Positions 1 through 4,403 of a stretch of DNA of 7,511 nt are shown here, piece after piece. Numbering within the stretch: the stretch's first letter is position 1; each line of letters opens with the position of its first letter. The stretch is taken from assembly GCA_964556885.1 (NCBI GenBank), contig CAZKYP010000157.1, positions 1 to 7,511 of the forward strand. The letters are read 5' to 3'. Under the pieces are notes generated by a model. The model was given only the letters and a program-made list of their open reading frames with translations. It ran no database searches and was not told the origin of the DNA. A program made the position numbers and the translations under genes. Source of the DNA: CAZKYP01 sp964556885 (lineage in GTDB: Bacteria > Planctomycetota > Phycisphaerae > Sedimentisphaerales > Anaerobacaceae).

Positions 1-1676
1 TAATAACCCATCGTTTGAGCGACAATCCCGAGTCGATATTGATGGTCCTGCATAAGACAGACACGCCGGGCAGAATCAGGAATCGTAGTTGTATAAATAC
101 GAAGCTCCCCATTTAAGCTGGTAATAACCTCTTCCCGATAGTCACCCAAACAATCAACCACTGATATTACACTGCCTTCAATCGGCTGAATTGCTTTGCC
201 GCCCCAATCGCGAATAGCTCCGGAAATAATTACCTCTTTTTGCAGGTCCGAATCCCACCAGAGAGGACGGGGATTCAACGTTTCTTCTTCCATAAAATCT
301 ATCAACTCACCTTTAGCACTGTAAAGCCAACGCTGCTTCAAATCTCTCTCTCCGGCATACACTTCCATACCCGGCGAATCTGCAAGGATATCAGCAACCA
401 TCCCCTGGCCGTGAATATGACGAGTGGGTTTATCGTAAGCCCAGAGTTTGCGGCCGGTCCCGGCATCAACCACACATATCCCATCGGTTTCCTGCCGCGT
501 TTCAAATCCGTAAAAAACCTCCAGACCAGGATTGTCCGGATTAATATCAGCGACATAGCAAACATCGGGATGTCCCATTTCCAGTGTCCAAAGTCCTTTA
601 CCGTTATCATCCAGCACAGCAGCTCCTATTACCAACTCATCCTTCCCATCCCGGTCGACATCCGCACTAATCAATCCGTGTGAGCCCTGCCCGTGGTATT
701 TTCTTTTTTCCTGTGGTGACTCCCAGTACCATATTTGACTGAAATCCTTGTCCAGAGCCTGTGTTTTTATCAGATTGTAGGTTCCCCGCTGCATAATCAG
801 CGACGGGCTATTGCCATCGAGATATGCCACCGTTAAAAAATTGCGGCAATAATAATTGTAATCGGGATATCCATCTCTGCTGAGCCATTCGGTTTTTTTC
901 ACAACCTGACCGGTTTGGCCGTCAATCTTAACAAGGTATTCCGGGCCGGTCTGGACAAGACCTTTCTCGTCACGCGGATCTCCTTCACCGGCCTTGCAAT
1001 AAACCTCAGCTTTTCCATCACCATCGACATCATAAACAATCCAGGGTGAATACCATATCCCCGCCTCGATAGACCAGCCCATATCGTAGCGCCACATCAT
1101 CGTACCATCCAAACGGTACGCTTCGAGCTTATAGGTGGTAGTGCTTGGCTTCCAATAGCCGGGCTGCTGATATGGATCTGTATTGAAATTCGGCTGCTTG
1201 ATTATGTATTCATAAGCACCATCACCATCCAAATCACCAATACCAACTTTCTGGAAATCGTAATCACCATTAAGAGGTATGCTAATATACGGCTTGGGTT
1301 TACCAGAGGGCGTTACAGAAATCCTGCCGCCACCGGCAAACACTTCTGTTGAATCATCCGGACTGTTCCTGAAAAGTTCATAAACAATATCTTTATCTTT
1401 GTTCGGTTCGTTCGACGGAACATCATATATGTAATTCGTGCGATCCTTAAGCACGGCGGCATGATGAACGTCAGAACCATCATAACGGAACGTAAGCGAA
1501 AAAATACTATTCTCGGGATCGCTTTCGAGTAAACGCCAACTAAAGAAAACCGAGCTATCCGCCTTTTCAATAGCTATCAATCCCCGATCCAGCTTCTCAA
1601 CGCCAGATACGACAGTGGCATACATAAAGAGCAGGAAAATTCCAAATACTCCCGAAAAATAAAAGCCTCGTTTCAC
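1..1676 (-). CDS. Secreted rhamnogalacturonan lyase-like protein, polysaccharide lyase family 11 type (3' end cut by window)
   Basis: Predicted to cleave the rhamnogalacturonan I backbone of pectin by beta-elimination, outside the cytoplasm. The frame is open from a GTG at 1674-1676 to the left edge (558 codons) with no stop. Residues 1-25 are a signal peptide (MKRG, then a hydrophobic run to about residue 23). An N-terminal beta domain (about 30-135) has SWRLLESDP at 46-54. A propeller-like core follows, with calcium-type acidic loops DLDGDG 148-153, DVDGDGKAEV 216-225 and DVDRDGKDEL 339-348, plus GPEYL 244-248 and MGHPD 367-371. The C-terminal part has NPRPLWW 468-474, LGDYREEV 510-517, LRIYTTT 525-531 and LMQDHQYR 541-548, close to the family-11 C-terminal consensus as I remember it. 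That family usually ends roughly 15-30 residues later, so only the tail should be missing. It lies 23 bases after thiL in an apparent operon. Several core motifs differ from the YesW-type consensus, so a subfamily with another substrate is possible. Confidence 0.82.
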   Translation of the reverse strand, partial: MKRGFYFSGVFGIFLLFMYATVVSGVEKLDRGLIAIEKADSSVFFSWRLLESDPENSIFSLTFRYDGSDVHHAAVLKDRTNYIYDVPSNEPNKDKDIVYELFRNSPDDSTEVFAGGGRISVTPSGKPKPYISIPLNGDYDFQKVGIGDLDGDGAYEYIIKQPNFNTDPYQQPGYWKPSTTTYKLEAYRLDGTMMWRYDMGWSIEAGIWYSPWIVYDVDGDGKAEVYCKAGEGDPRDEKGLVQTGPEYLVKIDGQTGQVVKKTEWLSRDGYPDYNYYCRNFLTVAYLDGNSPSLIMQRGTYNLIKTQALDKDFSQIWYWESPQEKRKYHGQGSHGLISADVDRDGKDELVIGAAVLDDNGKGLWTLEMGHPDVCYVADINPDNPGLEVFYGFETRQETDGICVVDAGTGRKLWAYDKPTRHIHGQGMVADILADSPGMEVYAGERDLKQRWLYSAKGELIDFMEEETLNPRPLWWDSDLQKEVIISGAIRDWGGKAIQPIEGSVISVVDCLGDYREEVITSLNGELRIYTTTIPDSARRVCLMQDHQYRLGIVAQTMGY

Positions 1677-1683
1677 TACTAAT

Positions 1684-1689
1684 ACCTCC
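1684..1689 (-). promoter_or_regulatory. Shine-Dalgarno site that fixes the GTG start of the lyase gene
   Basis: On the minus strand GGAGGT lies 7 bases before the GTG at 1676. A second strong site, AGGAGG (1692-1697), lies just upstream, so the gap between thiL and the lyase holds two tandem ribosome-binding motifs. The nearby in-frame codons upstream offer no ATG, and the signal peptide begins directly at the GTG, which supports this start. Confidence 0.8.
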
Positions 1690-1699
1690 AGCCTCCTGT

Positions 1700-2620
1700 T
1701 CAACCCTTCAAATGTTCATAACCGCCGGCTTTCAAATCCTCAAGGCGACCGTCATGCATTTTTATCTTCATTTTTTGGGTATCGGTGACAGTTCCAATTC
1801 GTGTAATTGGAATCAATTCGTTCCAATCATTCAACAGTTTTCTGCAGTTTGTCCGTGAGAGGGTAAAAAGCAATTCAAAATCTTCTCCGTCGTTCAAGGC
1901 CGCATTTAATGGATTGGCAGAACGCTTTGCCTGTTTCGATATGGGAACAGATCCCGCTTCCACGATCGCTCCTACGCCGCTCTGCTCACAGATTCGCTTC
2001 AAATCACTGCTGAGCCCGTCGCTTATATCCATCATCGAATTAATCGTCACCATCTGAGCTATTTTCAGGGCCTCTCTGACCCGCGGCTCGAACTTCAGAT
2101 GTTTTCCGAAACCTGAGCCGCCGAGGTAACCGGTCACGCAGATACAATCACCAATCTTCGCTCCGGATCTTTTAACAGGTTTATTGTTACCCTTTCTGCT
2201 CAGCATAGCCACGTTTATTGTAAACGGATTATTTCTCTTCCAGCATGTAATATCACCACCCACAAGTGCGCAATCGTACTTGTCGCCGGCCAGAACAATG
2301 CCGGCATGAAGCTGCTTCAATTCCTTCCCGCCAAATCCCTTAGGCATGGCGACGGATACAACCGCGGCAACGGGTACAGTCGCCATCGCAGCACAATCAC
2401 TGAGGCTGACCGCCATCGCCTTGTAGCCGACCTGTTTTAATGTGGCTTTTTTCAGATCAAAATGAACGCCGTCCAGAAGCATATCCGTAGTGATAAAAAC
2501 CGACTCGGCACCGAATTTTATCTGGGCCATATCATCGCCTATGCCGATGGGAAAATCCGACGGGGACAGCTTGTTTTGACGAGCAAACCACGCAGTAATC
2601 TTATCCTCGGTTGTGTTCAT
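1700..2620 (-). CDS. thiL: Thiamine-monophosphate kinase ThiL
   Basis: Cytoplasmic enzyme that phosphorylates thiamine monophosphate with ATP to give thiamine diphosphate, the active cofactor. The 306-residue length fits the family. Family motifs appear in order: GIGDD at 26-30 (metal and ATP binding), TTDMLLDGVHF at 44-54, SLSDCAAM at 72-79, GGDIT at 121-125, MDISDGLSSDL at 197-207, GEDFELLFT at 245-253, IGTVT at 276-280 and a terminal GYEH. These are the conserved acidic and glycine-rich segments of the PurM-like fold that bind the magnesium ions and both substrates. All key aspartates appear intact. Its ATG overlaps the argH stop by 4 bases (ATGA), which points to translational coupling; the upstream sequence is G-rich but has no clean Shine-Dalgarno site. 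No riboswitch or separate promoter is seen before it, so it probably depends on argH transcription. Confidence 0.96.
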   Translation of the reverse strand: MNTTEDKITAWFARQNKLSPSDFPIGIGDDMAQIKFGAESVFITTDMLLDGVHFDLKKATLKQVGYKAMAVSLSDCAAMATVPVAAVVSVAMPKGFGGKELKQLHAGIVLAGDKYDCALVGGDITCWKRNNPFTINVAMLSRKGNNKPVKRSGAKIGDCICVTGYLGGSGFGKHLKFEPRVREALKIAQMVTINSMMDISDGLSSDLKRICEQSGVGAIVEAGSVPISKQAKRSANPLNAALNDGEDFELLFTLSRTNCRKLLNDWNELIPITRIGTVTDTQKMKIKMHDGRLEDLKAGGYEHLKG

Positions 2621-4005
2621 CGCCGCCCCAACTGCTCATGCCAGTATGCAATTTGTCTTTGGGCCTGTTTTGGTCCGGCCGCTCCTTCGGTGACATACTT
2701 GTCCGTAACATTTTTAGCACCCAGATATTCGTACACATCGGATTCAATCGAAGTCGAATATTTCTTAAGCTCCTCCAAATCAAGTCCGGCCAGTTTCCTG
2801 TTCTGCTTCTCGCAATCGGCAACCAGAGCTCCGACTATGCCGTGCGCCTCGCGAAAGGCGATGCCCTTTCCAACAAGGTATTCGGCTAAGGCGGTGGCAT
2901 CCAAAAATCCTTCATCCATTCCCGCCGATATATTCTTCGTATTGAACCTGGTATGTGACACTATAGCAGTAGACACATCGAGACTGACTTCAATCGTATC
3001 GCTTGCAGTAAAAATATGGACCTTGTCTTCCTGCATATCGCGATTATAACCCGAAGGCTGGCCTTTCAGAATAGTCAGCATAGCCACCAGAGAACCATAG
3101 ACCCGGCCGGTTTTTGCCCGTATCAATTCGAGCAGGTCCGGATTACGTTTCTGCGGCATCATGCTGGATGATGTACAATAAGCATCATCGATCTGTACAA
3201 GTCCGAATTCATTGGAGGAATAGATTATCAAATCCTCGGCCAGGCGGGACAAATGTGTAGCAATGAGTGCACAATCGAAAATAAATTCCGCACAAAAATC
3301 CCTGTCACCGACCGCATCGATGCTGTTGTAACTGATATCCGAAAAACCCAACTGTTTAGCCGTATTTTTCCTGTCCAGCGGTAACGTAGAACCCGCTACC
3401 GCCCCGCTGCCCAGTGGAGAAATATTAAGCAGAGTACTACAGTTTTTCAGTCTGATAAAATCCCGCTCGAACTGCTCGATGAAACTCAACAGATATGAAG
3501 CGATGACAATCGGCTGAGCACGCTGAAGATGTGTATAACTCGGCATCAAATCCTCGATATGCTTGCCGGCCAATTTCACAAAAGCCTTTTGAAGCAACGT
3601 TATTTTGGCTTGAAGGACCGTTATCTGATCCCTAATCCAAAGCCTGATATCGGTCGCAACCTGGTCGTTGCGGCTTCTGCCGGTATGAAGCTTTTTACCG
3701 ACCTGGCCAATCCTCTCGATGAGTGCAGCTTCGATTACCATGTGAATATCTTCGTACTTCTTTTCAAACTTGAACCGCCCGGAAGATATGTCTTCGCTTA
3801 TCTCGATAAGACCGTCCCTAATTGCCTTGAATTCGTCTTTACTAATCAGCATCTGTTCGGATAACATCTGCGCATGGGCTATTGAACCGACAACGTCATA
3901 TTTATACAATCGCCTGTCGATCGACAAAGATTCCACAAAATCAATTGTCAGCTCATCCGGTTCACCCGATAATCTTTTTTCCCAACTCTTTTCTGCCTTT
4001 GCCAT
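2617..4005 (-). CDS. argH: Argininosuccinate lyase ArgH
   Basis: Cytoplasmic enzyme of the last arginine-biosynthesis step, splitting argininosuccinate into arginine and fumarate; it works as a homotetramer of the fumarase/aspartase superfamily. The 462 residues match the usual length. Visible signatures: an N-terminal SWEKRLSG (7-14), HTGRSRNDQ at 107-115, THLQRAQP at 158-165 with the expected catalytic histidine at 159, and the superfamily signature loop SSSMMPQKRNPD at 279-290, which carries the catalytic serine. The TGRVYG segment (299-304) and the C-terminal GAAGP (441-445) are also typical. The usual GSS before MPQK is SSS here, a mild substitution. The ATG at 4005 is preceded by GGAG (4014-4017) with an 8-base gap. 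It is the first gene of the operon, followed by thiL with a 4-base overlap. No other arginine gene is in the window. Confidence 0.98.
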   Translation of the reverse strand: MAKAEKSWEKRLSGEPDELTIDFVESLSIDRRLYKYDVVGSIAHAQMLSEQMLISKDEFKAIRDGLIEISEDISSGRFKFEKKYEDIHMVIEAALIERIGQVGKKLHTGRSRNDQVATDIRLWIRDQITVLQAKITLLQKAFVKLAGKHIEDLMPSYTHLQRAQPIVIASYLLSFIEQFERDFIRLKNCSTLLNISPLGSGAVAGSTLPLDRKNTAKQLGFSDISYNSIDAVGDRDFCAEFIFDCALIATHLSRLAEDLIIYSSNEFGLVQIDDAYCTSSSMMPQKRNPDLLELIRAKTGRVYGSLVAMLTILKGQPSGYNRDMQEDKVHIFTASDTIEVSLDVSTAIVSHTRFNTKNISAGMDEGFLDATALAEYLVGKGIAFREAHGIVGALVADCEKQNRKLAGLDLEELKKYSTSIESDVYEYLGAKNVTDKYVTEGAAGPKQAQRQIAYWHEQLGRR

Positions 4006-4040
4006 TATTTCTGCTCCAAAATATAGGACGTTTATTGCAA

Positions 4041-4069
4041 ATAATATGCTTTGTTATTTTATCTGTCAA
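4041..4069 (-). promoter_or_regulatory. Sigma-70-type promoter of the argH-thiL-lyase operon
   Basis: Reading the minus strand, TTGACA (4064-4069) is a perfect -35 box, followed by a 17-base spacer and TATTAT (4041-4046) as the -10 box. Transcription would start near 4035, leaving about 30 bases of leader before the argH ATG. The match and spacing are near consensus, but the assignment is by pattern only. Confidence 0.7.
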
Positions 4070-4131
4070 GACATCACCGATTTAACCTAAGTATAGATGA
4101 CTTTTTTGTCGATGTAATATCCGAAAAAAAG

Positions 4132-4160
4132 TTGACATGTTAATTGATATTTGATACAAT
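4132..4160 (+). promoter_or_regulatory. Sigma-70-type promoter of the autotransporter gene
   Basis: TTGACA (4132-4137) and TACAAT (4155-4160) are separated by exactly 17 bases, with a seven-base A-run (4124-4130) just upstream of the -35 box. Transcription would begin near 4167, giving a leader of roughly 147 bases. The strength of the boxes suggests constitutive or high expression unless a regulator binds between the divergent promoters. Confidence 0.7.
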
Positions 4161-4300
4161 GTTGTTCGATTAGGGGAATAAAAGAAGAGGAAGTAATTTA
4201 CAGGACAGGTAGTGAAATCCCGTTGGTGGTTTTATTGTTAATGGGGGAGAAAACTTCCAGATTTATTTAAAACAGGTACCCCGGAATGTCAATTTCTTTG

Positions 4301-4306
4301 GGAAAG
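4301..4306 (+). promoter_or_regulatory. Weak ribosome-binding site of the autotransporter gene
   Basis: GGAAAG lies 7 bases before the ATG at 4314. It is a poor match to the anti-Shine-Dalgarno sequence, in contrast with the strong sites before the lyase and argH. The start is still favoured because a typical signal peptide (MKRTK plus hydrophobic core) begins exactly there. A stronger purine run, GGGGGAGA (4243-4250), is too far upstream to serve this start. Confidence 0.45.
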
Positions 4307-4313
4307 TAAAATT

Positions 4314-4403
4314 ATGAAACGTACTAAAATCAAATTTTATTATGCTGTGTGCGTTCTGTTGTCAACCCTGTTTGCGGTGATTATGCCGAACGTGACCAGG
4401 GCA
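4314..4403 (+). other. Signal peptide coding segment of the autotransporter
   Basis: Residues 1-30: a basic start with five Lys/Arg within the first seven to eight residues region (MKRTKIK), a hydrophobic core of about 15 residues containing the protein's single cysteine (13), and TRA before the predicted Sec signal peptidase cut ahead of SINITG. There is no lipobox and no extended signal region of the kind seen in some long autotransporters. Confidence 0.75.

Larger units (their letters stand above)
4006..4313. other. Divergent intergenic region between argH and the autotransporter gene
   Basis: This 308-base AT-rich stretch holds a promoter on each strand and a leader of about 147 bases before the autotransporter gene. 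The 62 bases between the two -35 boxes (4070-4131) contain a T-run (4102-4107), an A-run (4124-4130) next to the plus-strand -35 box that could act as an UP element, and a short inverted repeat, ACATC 4071-4075 with GATGT 4111-4115. The latter is too short to call an operator. In the leader a nine-codon reading frame runs from ATG 4241 to TAA 4270. I found no tRNA, riboswitch consensus or convincing long hairpin here. Confidence 0.85.

Noticed and set aside
240..683. 147-codon plus-strand open frame inside the lyase gene
   Set aside because: The minus strand here encodes conserved lyase motifs throughout, so the plus-strand frame is a shadow.
1313..1570. 85-codon minus-strand frame within the lyase gene
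   Set aside because: It is on the same strand but in another frame from the lyase, which reads without interruption through it. The internal frame has no family features.
2462..3049. 195-codon plus-strand open frame across the thiL-argH junction
   Set aside because: It lies antisense to two confidently identified genes, has no recognisable domain and no ribosome site, and is Ser/Cys-rich as expected of a reverse-frame shadow.
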